A DNA stretch of 41,136 nucleotides from Paraburkholderia nodosa DSM 21604 (lineage in GTDB: Bacteria > Pseudomonadota > Gammaproteobacteria > Burkholderiales > Burkholderiaceae), in the NCBI RefSeq assembly GCF_000519185.1, contig NZ_JAFA01000055.1:195-41330 (forward strand), given 5' to 3'. This document shows positions 1 to 8,557 of this stretch, in pieces. A program made the position numbers and the translations under genes. Every line of letters starts with the position of its first letter. Positions within the stretch are counted from its first letter, which is position 1. A model generated the notes under the pieces. That model did not search any database, was not told where the DNA came from, and saw nothing but the letters and a program-made list of their open reading frames with translations.

Positions 1-337
1 TCTGGTGACGCTCCACCAGCTTCGGTTCGAATGCACCCTGACGGTCACGCGGGATATTGAGCGGCAACTCGCCAAACTCCCCTTGCAGCGTCTTGGCGCT
101 ATGGCCGTTGCGGGTGTTGCCCGTGGCATTGGTCACCGCTTCGCTCTTGCCATGGCCCAGATGCTCGGACATCTCCGTCTCGAGCGCCCGCTCCACCAGC
201 ATCTTGGTCAGTTGCTTGAGCAGGCCATTCTCGCCGATCAGGTCCTCTGGCTTCTGGTAGTTCGTTAGTAGGCTGTCTGCCAGCTTGACGAGTTCAGGAT
301 CGGGCTTCTCTCTTTTATTGCGTTTCGCTCCGGTCAT
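1..337 (-). CDS. IS256-family transposase, N-terminal part (partial)
   Basis: Open frame from an ATG at 337 running off the left edge of the window, 112 codons visible. The translation begins MTGAKRNKREKPDPELVKLA and includes GLLKQLTKMLVERALETEM, EHLGHGKSEA and GNTRNGHSAKTL, then a segment resembling LNIPRDRQGAFEPKLVERHQ. This is the conserved N-terminal region of mutator/IS256 transposases, just before the DDE core. The catalytic domain is not in view, so intactness cannot be judged. It is read toward the window edge and away from the auxin operon. Confidence 0.9.
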   Translation of the reverse strand, partial: MTGAKRNKREKPDPELVKLADSLLTNYQKPEDLIGENGLLKQLTKMLVERALETEMSEHLGHGKSEAVTNATGNTRNGHSAKTLQGEFGELPLNIPRDRQGAFEPKLVERHQ

Positions 338-402
338 CTATGCTCCTGTTGCTGGCAGTCTCCTGCCAAATGACCGTTTACACAAAACTATTTAAACCCT
401 CC
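1..402 (-). mobile_element. IS256-family insertion sequence, promoter-proximal end (cut by window edge)
   Basis: Holds the start of an IS256-type transposase read leftward, preceded by an AT-rich stretch containing GTTTTGTGTAAACGG (on the minus strand), of the kind found at the ends of IS256-family elements. The outer boundary near 402 is an estimate from where that terminal-like sequence stops. The other end and any target duplication lie outside the window. Bases 403-508, between this element and the carboxyltransferase stop codon, hold no gene that I can recognise. Confidence 0.7.
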
Positions 403-508
403 ATTTTACTGAAACTTTCTGAGGGCTTTTGATGGTGCAGAACGGTCCTCTTCGAGGCGCCATTGCGCGCGACCGTACGCTCAAATCTTCCGTGAGGAAC
501 GGACCGTG

Positions 509-1855
509 TCACGTCGGGAACAGATATCTGACAACCTGTTGTCTAGTCTCTTCCACTCCTATTACGTCAGTAATCAGTCCATCAGCCTTTAAAAGATTAG
601 GATTCTGGATCTCGTCCGATAGCTTTCGCATCGTGTATTTAATAGCGCCTTCAGCACCAGACATCACTTTGCTCATCGTGTCCGGGCTAAAAACGCCGAT
701 GTGTGCCTGCGGATACGCCAGCACGGCTATTGGATCGAATCCGGGGCCGCTCATCGCATACACACCGCCGGTGTAGGCTTTTCGGACGACAAGGAGTAGC
801 TTGGGTACGTGGCATCTGACATGTGCTCTGAACAACTCCGCTGCTGCCAAAAATATGCCGCTATTTTCAGCTTCCCTGCCTATCATGAACCCGGGAACGT
901 CGGCAAGGAAGATGATTGGCATGCGGGTCTTTGCAGCAATGTTTATCATTTTTACCATCTTGGCCGCGGATTTCCGGTGGATGGCGCCGCTGTTGAATCG
1001 CGGGTTGTTTGCCACGATTGCCGCGAAATGTCCCTTAATGCGCGCATAGCCCGTCAGTGCTTCTCGTGCGTATTCGGCGTTTGTTTCAGTGAAGCTGCCT
1101 TTGTCGACAAAAGAGAGCAGCAAATGATGCATGTCGTAGGGGGTGCGGTGATTGGACGGAATCAGATTTTCAAAATCGACTGCTTCGGGTTCCTCATATT
1201 CAAGCGCTGTGTCTTTGACGAGGCAGCGTAGAAAATCTCTTACGCATTCAAATAAAAGGCGTTCATCTTTGAACGCGAGCTGAACTGACCCCGAGCCCCT
1301 GCAGTGAACGTCTGTTCCGCCAAGCGAATACAGATCTGACTGCTCAGCCAGCATCGCCTTCACCATATCCGGTCGGCCCATACATAGAGCCCCTTTCTCA
1401 GTCATCAACACCAGATCGGCGAGCATGATCGGAAGAGCCAACGGGCCTGACGTCGGTCCTAGTATTGCTGAGATGAACAGATTGGCTTCTGATAACTCTG
1501 CAAGCGACGCGCTGACCCTGCCCATGCCTACTGGAGACAAAAGCAATCTCGACATATCCGAGGAGATTACTTTCGTTGTATCGAAACTGCCCACCTCTCC
1601 CGGATGATCCTGAATGTAGATCAACGGAGCCCGCTGGTCCCGGGCCCGATTCACTGTGCTTATGATTTGCTCGGCGGTACGCCATTGTCCGGTTCCCTTG
1701 AACATACAGTCTTGTCCACGATTCATGACCAGAAACGACTTGACCGAATTGATTAGTCCCTCGCCGCAGAGGAAGTGGGCGTCCGCTCTTGGATCATGGT
1801 CCACAAAGCTACCCGCGTCAAAAAGCATGCTTATTCTTTGCGACGAAATCGGCAT
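509..1855 (-). CDS. Carboxyltransferase (acyl-CoA carboxylase beta-subunit family)
   Basis: 448 residues. The C-terminal half is clearly a biotin-dependent carboxyltransferase (AccD/PccB family): the ADVPGF(M)IG...NSGIF segment, KAYTGGVYAMSGPGFDP and the PQAHIGVFSPDTMSKVM stretch match the acyl-CoA-binding and oxyanion regions of that fold. The N-terminal half is more divergent, and the protein is shorter than the usual 510-540 residues. The start ATG has a GGAGG ribosome site ten bases upstream. It lies 71 bp after iaaH on the same strand, so it is probably the last gene of the iaaM-iaaH operon. No biotin carboxylase or biotin carrier gene is in the window, so substrate and partners are unknown. 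A decarboxylase or transferase role without biotin is also possible. Family confident; function not. Confidence 0.8.
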   Translation of the reverse strand: MPISSQRISMLFDAGSFVDHDPRADAHFLCGEGLINSVKSFLVMNRGQDCMFKGTGQWRTAEQIISTVNRARDQRAPLIYIQDHPGEVGSFDTTKVISSDMSRLLLSPVGMGRVSASLAELSEANLFISAILGPTSGPLALPIMLADLVLMTEKGALCMGRPDMVKAMLAEQSDLYSLGGTDVHCRGSGSVQLAFKDERLLFECVRDFLRCLVKDTALEYEEPEAVDFENLIPSNHRTPYDMHHLLLSFVDKGSFTETNAEYAREALTGYARIKGHFAAIVANNPRFNSGAIHRKSAAKMVKMINIAAKTRMPIIFLADVPGFMIGREAENSGIFLAAAELFRAHVRCHVPKLLLVVRKAYTGGVYAMSGPGFDPIAVLAYPQAHIGVFSPDTMSKVMSGAEGAIKYTMRKLSDEIQNPNLLKADGLITDVIGVEETRQQVVRYLFPT

Positions 1856-1926
1856 GGATTGTTTACCTCCGAGCAGTGTGTGAGCGTTTGGAAGTCCCGC
1901 GCCAGCGCGGCTGAAAGTCGCGTACG

Positions 1927-3267
1927 CTACGAAGCAATAATCTCTTCCACAGCGGCTGCCATCAGGAGGAGCCGGCGGTCTTGGCCCCGTGCGGCATCAA
2001 GGCTTAATCCCACCGGTAATGCATCGTTCGGCGCCACAGGCAAGGTAATGGAGGGCATTGCGACATTGCTGGCGAGGTCGGTGTTGCGTATTACGTCTGC
2101 GAACAGTCCTAGACGCTGTGCATCGCTAACGTGAGGAATGCTGCGCGGGACAGTGGGATAAGCGAGAAAATCGATCCCTTGGGCGTTGAGCAGCGCATTC
2201 ATTTGTAGCCGCAAAGCGTTAATGTTTTGTACTGCGGCGGAATAGTCTTTCGCGGAGATCAGATTTCCGTCAAGGTGTTGGTGAATGACGCTCCTCACGC
2301 ACTTGTCATGGATGTTGTCGAACACAGCATTAACCCTACTTCCCCATCCAAACGAGAGCAGTGCGCGCGGAAAGTCCGTAAAAAATTCGTAGACTGGAAT
2401 AGTAAAAGTGCCGAACTTATTTAATTCGGAAACAACTGCGTCATCGAGGTCGACGCACTGAAAGCCTGCGCGAGTGAGACGCCTGATCGCCTGCCAGCAA
2501 TGCATCCGAACATCATCATCCAAGTCATCCCACATGGAGCTTGGAAGACCGATTCGACAGCGAGTATTTGTTTGTTTTGACGGGATTTGGCTATCGGAGC
2601 TCAGCAAGTCGTATACAAACAAAGCGTCTTTTGCCGTTCGCGTCAGGAGGCCCGGTGAATCCTTCGTGCGTGAAACCGGAATGATCCCGGCTGAAGACCA
2701 ACGGCCACTTGTTGGTCTGAAACCCGCTATGCCGCAAAAGGCCGCAGGTATCCTCACCGAGCCGCCAGTGTCGGTTCCAATCGCCATCGGGACAATACCC
2801 GCTGCCACAGCTGCGGCGCAGCCGCCGCTGCTTCCGCCGGCCAAATGGCCCGGAGCCGCCGGATTGCCCACGGTTCCCCAATGGGGATTGACGGACGTGA
2901 TTCCAAAGCTCAGTTCATGCATGTTGTTCTTGCCGGCGACGACGGCGCCGAGGGATTTGAGCTTTCTGACCACAAGTGCGTCACGTGTGGCTATACAATC
3001 TTCCATGCCCGGTGTCCCGGCGGTTACAGGGAGTCCCTTGACGCAGATATTGTCCTTTGTAGAAAAAGGAATGCCGTAGAGTGGCGCGCCTCTCAGATTG
3101 TCTCTCGCTCTCGCGAAGTGCGCCTCCGGGCTGCGAGCACGTATGAAACAGTTTAGATGTGTCTGGTTAGCGTCGGCGTTCAGTGCGCGATCCCGGATCT
3201 CTTCCGCTGTAACTACTCCAGACCTTATGACGTCGCAAAGCGATTCAAGAGTGTTTTGAAAATGCAT
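1927..3267 (-). CDS. iaaH: Indole-3-acetamide hydrolase (amidase family)
   Basis: 446 residues from an ATG at 3267; a GTG at 3279 is an alternative and neither has a clear ribosome site. It is an amidase-signature enzyme: the catalytic lysine sits in GIPFSTKDNICVKG, the cis-serine in GGSSGGCAAAVAAG and the nucleophile serine in GTDTGGSVRIPAAFCG. The family hydrolyses amides. The identity as indoleacetamide hydrolase rests on its place 35 bp downstream of an IaaM-like tryptophan monooxygenase and on its length near that of known IaaH proteins. The predicted reaction is indole-3-acetamide to indole-3-acetic acid plus ammonia, in the cytoplasm. Another amidase substrate cannot be excluded from sequence alone. 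Confidence 0.82.
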   Translation of the reverse strand: MHFQNTLESLCDVIRSGVVTAEEIRDRALNADANQTHLNCFIRARSPEAHFARARDNLRGAPLYGIPFSTKDNICVKGLPVTAGTPGMEDCIATRDALVVRKLKSLGAVVAGKNNMHELSFGITSVNPHWGTVGNPAAPGHLAGGSSGGCAAAVAAGIVPMAIGTDTGGSVRIPAAFCGIAGFRPTSGRWSSAGIIPVSRTKDSPGLLTRTAKDALFVYDLLSSDSQIPSKQTNTRCRIGLPSSMWDDLDDDVRMHCWQAIRRLTRAGFQCVDLDDAVVSELNKFGTFTIPVYEFFTDFPRALLSFGWGSRVNAVFDNIHDKCVRSVIHQHLDGNLISAKDYSAAVQNINALRLQMNALLNAQGIDFLAYPTVPRSIPHVSDAQRLGLFADVIRNTDLASNVAMPSITLPVAPNDALPVGLSLDAARGQDRRLLLMAAAVEEIIAS

Positions 3268-3302
3268 GAAATTTTGCACGTGGGAGGTCGGGGAGTGCGA
3301 TA

Positions 3303-4991
3303 TTAGTAGCAGTAGGCACTGCGTATATTGTCAAGAGGGTTGCCAGGTAAAAGATCACCCCCGACGCTACGTATAACGGCGCATGCGCTGTTGATCGCTG
3401 TCTGCACGGCTCCCTCAATCCACCCACCGGTGAAAGAACAGCCGCATCCTGCCAAGTAGAGCCCTGTATCGCTTGCTGGATCGTTTGCCGTCTGGGATTG
3501 AAAAAACAGACGCTGCGAATAGACATCCTCACCTGGGTAGTTGAGCTTGAAGGCGCCGGACGAATGCGGATCGGTCAGCCAGTCATGATGGAGGACGCAG
3601 CGTTCATAGTCCTCATCTGCAGGGACGAGGTGACGCGCAAGTTCTGGATGGAAGGTAGACAGGTCGTCGACGAAGCACTCGCACCGCTCTTTTTTGTCTG
3701 AAACACTCAGCAACTTGTGAGCGTCGTCCTCCCAAGTGTAGCTGAGCAAAACCACACCCCGACCATCTGGGTTGTGAGGTTCGTAATCAAGGCAGTATAC
3801 GCCTCGTGCGAAGCTGTCAGACTGGATGGTGACGGGCAGTTTCTTGTTTATCCAGAACTTGTCTCGGGTGAGCATGAAGAGCTTTGACGATCCGGTCAGG
3901 TGAGTTTCTCTGACTGCTCTGGATACGTCGCGGCTGAGAAACGTTTCGTCATCTGTCAAGCAATGAACCATCTGCATCGCCCTGTTGTTGCTGGTAACGA
4001 TCACCCGGTCAAAGGTCGCAATTTCGTTATCGTCGGTCACGAGCTTGATCTCTGCACCTTCTTTGTAGATGCGACCGACGCCGCTGAAGCGAACCCGTTC
4101 GGCGACGGTGCTTCCATAAATATTCTCGTCTGCAATACGTTCAGCCAACGTTGAAATTCCGCACGAGATGAGGCGTTGATCGTCCATGTAACCGTTAATG
4201 ACGAGACGCAATATTTCGGTGAATCCGGCCTGATAGACGGAGAGAAAACCACCCGAGCCAATCCCAAGAGATCCAAACAACTCGAAGTCGTACGGCCTTT
4301 CCCAAGCAGTACCTCCAGGCGGGCAAGGACCCGTGAAAATGGTGACGATGGCGGCATAGAACGAACTGTCGCGAAATAAATCCAGCCATGTTTGCCACGC
4401 GGCGCATGCCTCATTAAAGCGCTGCGATTTCAACATGGCCGTAATTTCGGCCGGCGCGACGAGAGATGTGCCGTTGATCACGCATCCATCCTGCAAGAGG
4501 GCTCTCCAGCCTTCGTGTACACGCCTGAATAGAGGCGGTGGCGGATTTCCGGCCGGCCAGATATGGCGAACGCCGCGATAATGTAGTTCCGTATCAACGA
4601 CTCCAGGATCGGGGAACGATGCTGTGGTGGGAATATCGTACCGGTCAAGGTAATGAAAAAGACCGGTCGCACTTGGAGGAAACCGCATTGCGCCCATTTC
4701 GGCGATGAGATCTGGGTGCTCTGAATCAAACGGCTGTGACCACAACCTGCCGCCAATGCGATCGCGAGCTTCAAACACAGTGACGTCGCCTACACCTGCT
4801 CGCATCAGTTCGTTCGCGGCCACAAGGCCGCTGACGCCTGCCCCCACGATAGCAATGCGTGGACTTGCGATATTCGAGGAAAGCGTTCCGATTGCCCCTA
4901 CATATGTGCCCCGCTCCAAAAACGGAGCATAGTCATACAGTAGATCGACGGTCGGCGATGGAACTTTTGAAGATGTGACGTAGTTTTTCAT
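3303..4991 (-). CDS. iaaM: Tryptophan 2-monooxygenase (flavin amine oxidase family)
   Basis: 562 residues. Residues about 45-75 form the FAD Rossmann motif IAIVGAGVSGLVAAN with the following acidic VFEARDRIGGRL. EMGAMRFPPSA and FPDPGVVDTELHYRG are typical of the tryptophan/amino-acid monooxygenase branch. The C-terminal FAD site reads YLAGCGCSFTGGWIEGAVQ. The predicted reaction is oxidative decarboxylation of L-tryptophan to indole-3-acetamide, the first step of the indoleacetamide auxin route. The start at 4991 is chosen because AGGAGG lies eight bases upstream. The frame stays open upstream to 5234, but that extension is only the translation of a 14-bp tandem repeat. Length fits the roughly 560 residues of Pseudomonas savastanoi IaaM. 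It is first in an apparent operon with iaaH and a carboxyltransferase. Confidence 0.88.
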   Translation of the reverse strand: MKNYVTSSKVPSPTVDLLYDYAPFLERGTYVGAIGTLSSNIASPRIAIVGAGVSGLVAANELMRAGVGDVTVFEARDRIGGRLWSQPFDSEHPDLIAEMGAMRFPPSATGLFHYLDRYDIPTTASFPDPGVVDTELHYRGVRHIWPAGNPPPPLFRRVHEGWRALLQDGCVINGTSLVAPAEITAMLKSQRFNEACAAWQTWLDLFRDSSFYAAIVTIFTGPCPPGGTAWERPYDFELFGSLGIGSGGFLSVYQAGFTEILRLVINGYMDDQRLISCGISTLAERIADENIYGSTVAERVRFSGVGRIYKEGAEIKLVTDDNEIATFDRVIVTSNNRAMQMVHCLTDDETFLSRDVSRAVRETHLTGSSKLFMLTRDKFWINKKLPVTIQSDSFARGVYCLDYEPHNPDGRGVVLLSYTWEDDAHKLLSVSDKKERCECFVDDLSTFHPELARHLVPADEDYERCVLHHDWLTDPHSSGAFKLNYPGEDVYSQRLFFQSQTANDPASDTGLYLAGCGCSFTGGWIEGAVQTAINSACAVIRSVGGDLLPGNPLDNIRSAYCY

Positions 4992-5012
4992 GGATTCCCC
5001 TCCTGTAATGGC
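4980..5012 (-). promoter_or_regulatory. Ribosome site fixing the iaaM start
   Basis: On the minus strand AGGAGG is followed by GGAATCC and ATG at 4991. This near-perfect Shine-Dalgarno sequence decides between the 562-residue protein and the 643-residue open frame that would translate the repeat array. Confidence 0.75.
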
Positions 5013-5090
5013 AATGCATCGAGGCGAAAGACGATGATGGCGGGAATGACGCACGCATCTCGATAGAACAAGTCGAGATCCTATAATTCG

Positions 5091-5164
5091 TTGCCGATAA
5101 CGGGTTGCCGATAACGGGTTGCCGATAACGGGTTGCCGATAACGGGTTGCCGATAACGGGTTGC
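5091..5164. repeat. 14-bp tandem repeat, five perfect copies plus a 4-base partial
   Basis: The unit TTGCCGATAACGGG occurs five times without a mismatch (5091-5160) and is followed by TTGC. It sits 100-170 bp upstream of the iaaM start in an otherwise gene-free stretch. The perfect identity suggests recent expansion. It could be a slippage-prone tract, a set of protein-binding sites spaced about 1.3 helical turns apart, or a neutral minisatellite. The stretch 4992-5478 holds no gene that I can support; apart from this array it contains only short open frames without ribosome sites. Confidence 0.98.
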
Positions 5165-5570
5165 TCGTCAGTAGAAAATGCCGCGCCGGAATGTCTATGC
5201 AATCGACGATAGCAATCTCCTGTAGCGAAATCAAGCAAGTAAAATTGATGTCTGTAGCAATCTGACGCGGGCTATGGATAGTTGTGTCGATAGTTGAAAA
5301 TGGAGATGCTATACCCGAGATCCGACAATGTGCTCTGGGTCAACCTTAAGGGCGCTGACAACGATGCACTTTTCATCGGGTCAGAAACCTCCTCGCGCCC
5401 GCGCGTTTGCGTCGGGTCACGACGCCAGCACCGTGATCCATGTGCCATTGCAAGCGTGTGACGCTTCATTGTTCTCTTGTCAGAGGTGGCGCCGGAATTT
5501 CGGACAAGGTCGGTAAGTGGAACGGTCGGGGCCTGAGCTGGTCATAGGGACCAGCAAGAGGAACCGAAGG

Positions 5571-5939
5571 ATGACAAAAAGAAGCCGCCGGTCGCATAGC
5601 CCGGCATTCAAGGCAAAGGTAGCGCTGGCAGCCCTGAAGGGCGACAAGACGCTGGCAGAGCTGGCGCAGCAGTACGACGTTTATCCGAACCAGATTACGG
5701 ACTGGAAGAAGCAGCTGCAGGAGCGCGTGTCGGAAGTGTTCGAGACGGGCAAGGCGACGACGGGTGAGCCACCGGTGGACGTCACGGTGCTCCACGCGAA
5801 GATTGGCCAGTTGACGCTGGAGAACGATTTTTTAAGCGGAGCGCTCGGCAAGGCGGGGTTGCTGTGTCCGCGCCGACGGAATTTTGAGCCGATCCCTACA
5901 AGTGGCTCAATTTCCGGTCGGCGTAAACAGGGTTGCTGA
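5571..5939 (+). pseudogene. IS3-family OrfA, 3' end altered by a 74-bp insertion
   Basis: ATG at 5571 begins MTKRSRRSHSPAFKAKVALA, followed by a helix-turn-helix (TLAELAQQYDVYPNQITDWKKQ) and the coiled region LHAKIGQLTLENDFLSGALGKAGLL, as in IS3-family OrfA proteins. After GLL the frame enters an insertion and ends in unrelated residues. Removing the duplication would restore the expected short end and the overlap with the orfB ATG at 5950. Confidence 0.85.
5865..5938. repeat. 74-bp insertion with inverted repeat and 9-bp duplication inside the IS3 element
   Basis: The sequence GGGTTGCTG is present at 5856-5864 and again at 5930-5938. The material between contains two arms of about 20 bp that are near-complementary (starting CGCCGACGGAATT and GGCTCAATTTCCGG), separated by about 10 bases. 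Deleting one repeat and the intervening bases restores a normal IS3 orfA-orfB junction, so this is an insertion. It looks like a miniature palindromic element with a 9-bp target duplication. I do not recognise a named family. Confidence 0.7.
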
Positions 5940-5949
5940 GCGGAAAGCG

Positions 5950-6779
5950 ATGATCGACCGTGCACACGCGCTGCCGATTGCGCAACAGGCGCGACTGGTG
6001 GGGATCGCCCGATCAAGCGTCTACTACCAGCGTCAACCGGTCAGCAAGACGGAACTGAAACTGATGCGCCGCGTTGACGAGCTGCATCTTGAGTTCCCGT
6101 TTGCGGGAGCGCGCATGCTGGCGCGTCTGCTGCGCCGCGAAGGCTTCAAGGTGGGCCGACGGCACGTGGGCACGCTGATGAAGCGCATGGGCATTGATGC
6201 GCTGTACTGCAAGGCGAACACGAGCCGTCGCGACAAGCAGCACAAGGTCTGGCCATACCTGCTGCGAGGAATGACGATCAACCGCGCCAATCAGGTCTGG
6301 GCACTCGACACGAGCTATATCCCGATGGCGCGAGGCTTCGTGTATCCGACGGCCGTGGTGGATTGGGCCAGCCGCAAGGTATTGGCACATCGGGTGGCGA
6401 TCACGCTGGAAGCGATCCATGCGGTCGAAGCACTAGAAGAGGCCTTCGCGAAATATGGCCAGCCGGAGATCGTCAACACCGATAGGGCAGCCAGTTCACC
6501 GCCACCGCTTTTACCGACGCGGTTCTGGATCGCGGCATCAAACTGTCCATGGATGGCAAGGGAGCCTGGCGCGACAACGTGTTTGTCGAACGGGTTTAGC
6601 GAAGCGTCAAGTACGAGGAGGTGTACCTGAAGGCATATGAGTCGGTCAGCCACGCCCGGCGCTCAATCGGCGATTACATCAATCTGTATAACCAGGGACG
6701 ACCTCATTCGAGTCTGGAGGACCGCACGCCGGATGAGGCATACTTCGCGACGCTGCCGGCGATTAAATCGGCAGCATGA
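5950..6779 (+). pseudogene. IS3-family OrfB transposase, broken by frameshift and stop codon
   Basis: The integrase core of the rve type is readable: WALDTSYIPM carries the first Asp and VNTD the second. At about 6484 one base is missing compared with the expected codons for QGSQF, so the frame is lost. In the restored frame the sequence continues through DGKGAWRDNVFVERV, but the next codon at 6597-6599 is TAG where tryptophan is expected. It then goes on to YNQGRPHSSLEDRTP and a stop at 6777. Two independent disabling changes make it non-functional. Confidence 0.9.
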
Positions 6780-6858
6780 ACGCCCCGGCGGTTCCACCTA
6801 AAAATCTCGGGGCCCTGTCCGAATGAGCGGCGCCACCTCTGTCCATCTCATTGCCTGT

Positions 6859-8366
6859 GAGCTCAATAGTTGCCCCTGAACAATTCGCTTCTCGTGCCGT
6901 CGGCGTCACGCGGGCAAGTCGGCGGCAATGAAACAGTTGAACAAGGCAGCGAGAATTAAGGCGCAAAGAAGCCGCAGCTTCCTGAGGATCATGCGCAGGT
7001 TGTGACCTGCGCCGCACAGCACGGCGTGCATCGCATCGCCGAGCGCCCCCTTTAGCCAGTTCCGGTCGAGCTTCCCATCGGTCTTCATGTGACCGATAGC
7101 TGGCTCGATCGCGCTGCGCCGTCTGATCATTGCGCGTAGTCCGCGTGTGATACCCCGGCGCAATCCCGGGTGGTAGATCTTCACACCTTCGATGTCTACG
7201 CCCTTGTATCCACGATCCACGACGGCGATCTCTGGCGTGACGTCGCTCAGGATCGCCGCCTGCTCCAGCGCCTCCGCGAGCGTGTGACCATCGTACGGAT
7301 TGCCCGGCATCGAGCGCATGCCAACCGCCAGCCCTTCCTTGTGAGTCGTCGTGACCGACACTTTCACCCCGAATTCGTACGGCTTGCGGGCCTTGCCCTT
7401 GGCCAGGCACTCGACTTCCGGTGCATGCAGCGCATAAAGCTTGTTCTTGTCCTTTGGCTTCTGCGCCAGGATGCGCTTCGTTCGGTCTATCAACTCCTGT
7501 AACGCAGTGCGGCCATGATCGGCTACCGAATCGAGTTGTCGCTCGACGTCACGCATCACCCGCCCAACGCGCGAACGCAGCGTGCGCAACGCTTTCCTCA
7601 TGCGCTTGTACTGCTTCGCATGTGCATAGCGGCCCATCTGCAGCCCCAGACGCGGCGCCTCGCGGTTGTAGTTCTGCCTCAGTTTCACGCCGTGCCGCGC
7701 TGCCGCCTTCACCAGATGTTCGCGGCACCGTTCAAGAAGCCGCGAATCGGTCGGGTGGGCAATCGCTTTCTCCATGACGGTTGTGTCGACAATCACGCGC
7801 TTCACGCTTGCGGCCTTGATCACGCCAGCACGTTTTGCCGCTTCGATCGTTTCGGCCAGCAGCTCTTCAACGCCGGCCTCGCCCAACCGCTTGCGCCAGC
7901 GCGTCAGGCTCGACGGGTCGATCGGAGCCTCGGTCTGCAAATAGGTCTCGCCGGTGAACACCTGCCAGTACGGGTTCTCCACCCATTGTCAGACGACCTC
8001 TTCGTCGGACAGGTCGAACGCGTGCTGCAAATACAGCAGCCCGGCGATCAGCCTGGGCGACGTCGCCGGTCGCCCCTTGCGCGATACAAAGCGTTCGCTC
8101 ATCGACGCGGCCAGCCGCTCCCAGTTGATCAAGTCAGTCAGGCGCACCAGCGGATGCTTCAGGCTGATCTGTTCACGCAGCGGTTGCCGGAGGAAATCTC
8201 CCTCCGTCACAGGCGTCTTCGGACCCATCTGCACCTCGTCGAAAAATGCAGGATTCTTGCGTTAATGTGCCAGGTCCCTGCAATTCCCACAACACCATTT
8301 CGGCCTCAAAGCTCTGCCGCACCGGGCTTCGACGATTGTTCAGATCCGACTCAATAGCGCTCGACG
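6859..8366 (-). mobile_element. IS5-family insertion sequence, inactivated
   Basis: Contains one long transposase gene on the minus strand. Both ends carry a CTGAACAAT motif facing inward (about 6877-6885 and 8338-8346), suggesting degenerate terminal repeats; the outer limits are approximate. It directly abuts the IS3 element, so the two form a block of old mobile DNA between the auxin operon and the efflux genes. Bases 8367-8557 beyond it hold no gene that I can support. Confidence 0.75.
6906..8234 (-). pseudogene. IS5-family transposase with one in-frame stop
   Basis: Begins MQMGPKTPVTEGDFLRQPLR at 8234 and reads in a single frame to 6906, interrupted once by TGA at 7989-7991 where tryptophan is expected (between SDEEVV and QWVENPYWQVF). 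The DDE residues are visible in VDTTVMEKAIAHPTDSRLL, VVDRGYKGVDIEG and AIEPAIGHMKTDGKL, and PIDPSSLTRWRKR is the family hallmark. One TGG-to-TGA change therefore separates it from a complete protein of about 440 residues. Translation from the internal ATG at 7982 would lack the N-terminal domain. Confidence 0.9.
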
Positions 8367-8557
8367 AGCACGACCAGTGGACCTTCCAGCATTGGCTTCC
8401 CTAACTGCAGAAGGGTGGGTTAGGCGTGCTCGACGAAATCCAAAGCCAAGCAACGCATCGCTCGTCCTCACGCGGCAAGTACGCTGACGCACGGGTGCCG
8501 GGGAGTGCGTATTTGGAATAGGCGAAGGCATCGCTACTGCACAGATGGACAACCGGT

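Larger units (their letters stand above)
5479..6845 (+). mobile_element. IS3-family insertion sequence, inactivated
   Basis: Imperfect inverted repeats bound the element: CAGAGGTGGCGCCG on the left (from about 5480) and its complement ending near 6842 on the right, both followed inward by a TTCGGACA-type sequence. Inside are the two overlapping frames typical of IS3 elements (orfA and orfB). The element is dead: a 74-bp insertion splits the orfA/orfB junction, orfB has a one-base deletion, and a tryptophan codon has become TAG. No clear 3-bp target duplication could be assigned, so the exact ends are uncertain by a few bases. Confidence 0.85.

Noticed and set aside
5091..5164. CRISPR array
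   Set aside because: Repeats are 14 bp and directly adjacent, with no spacers and no cas genes.
4992..5234. 81-residue N-terminal extension of iaaM
   Set aside because: It is the translation of the 14-bp repeat array and has no ribosome site; the ATG at 4991 has AGGAGG.
5239..5290. Possible nod box upstream of iaaM (minus strand ATCAATTTTAC, with ATCCAT farther upstream)
   Set aside because: The 11-base core fits the nod-box consensus, but the left half is one base out of register and the GATG, ATC-N-AAA and CCAATC parts do not match.
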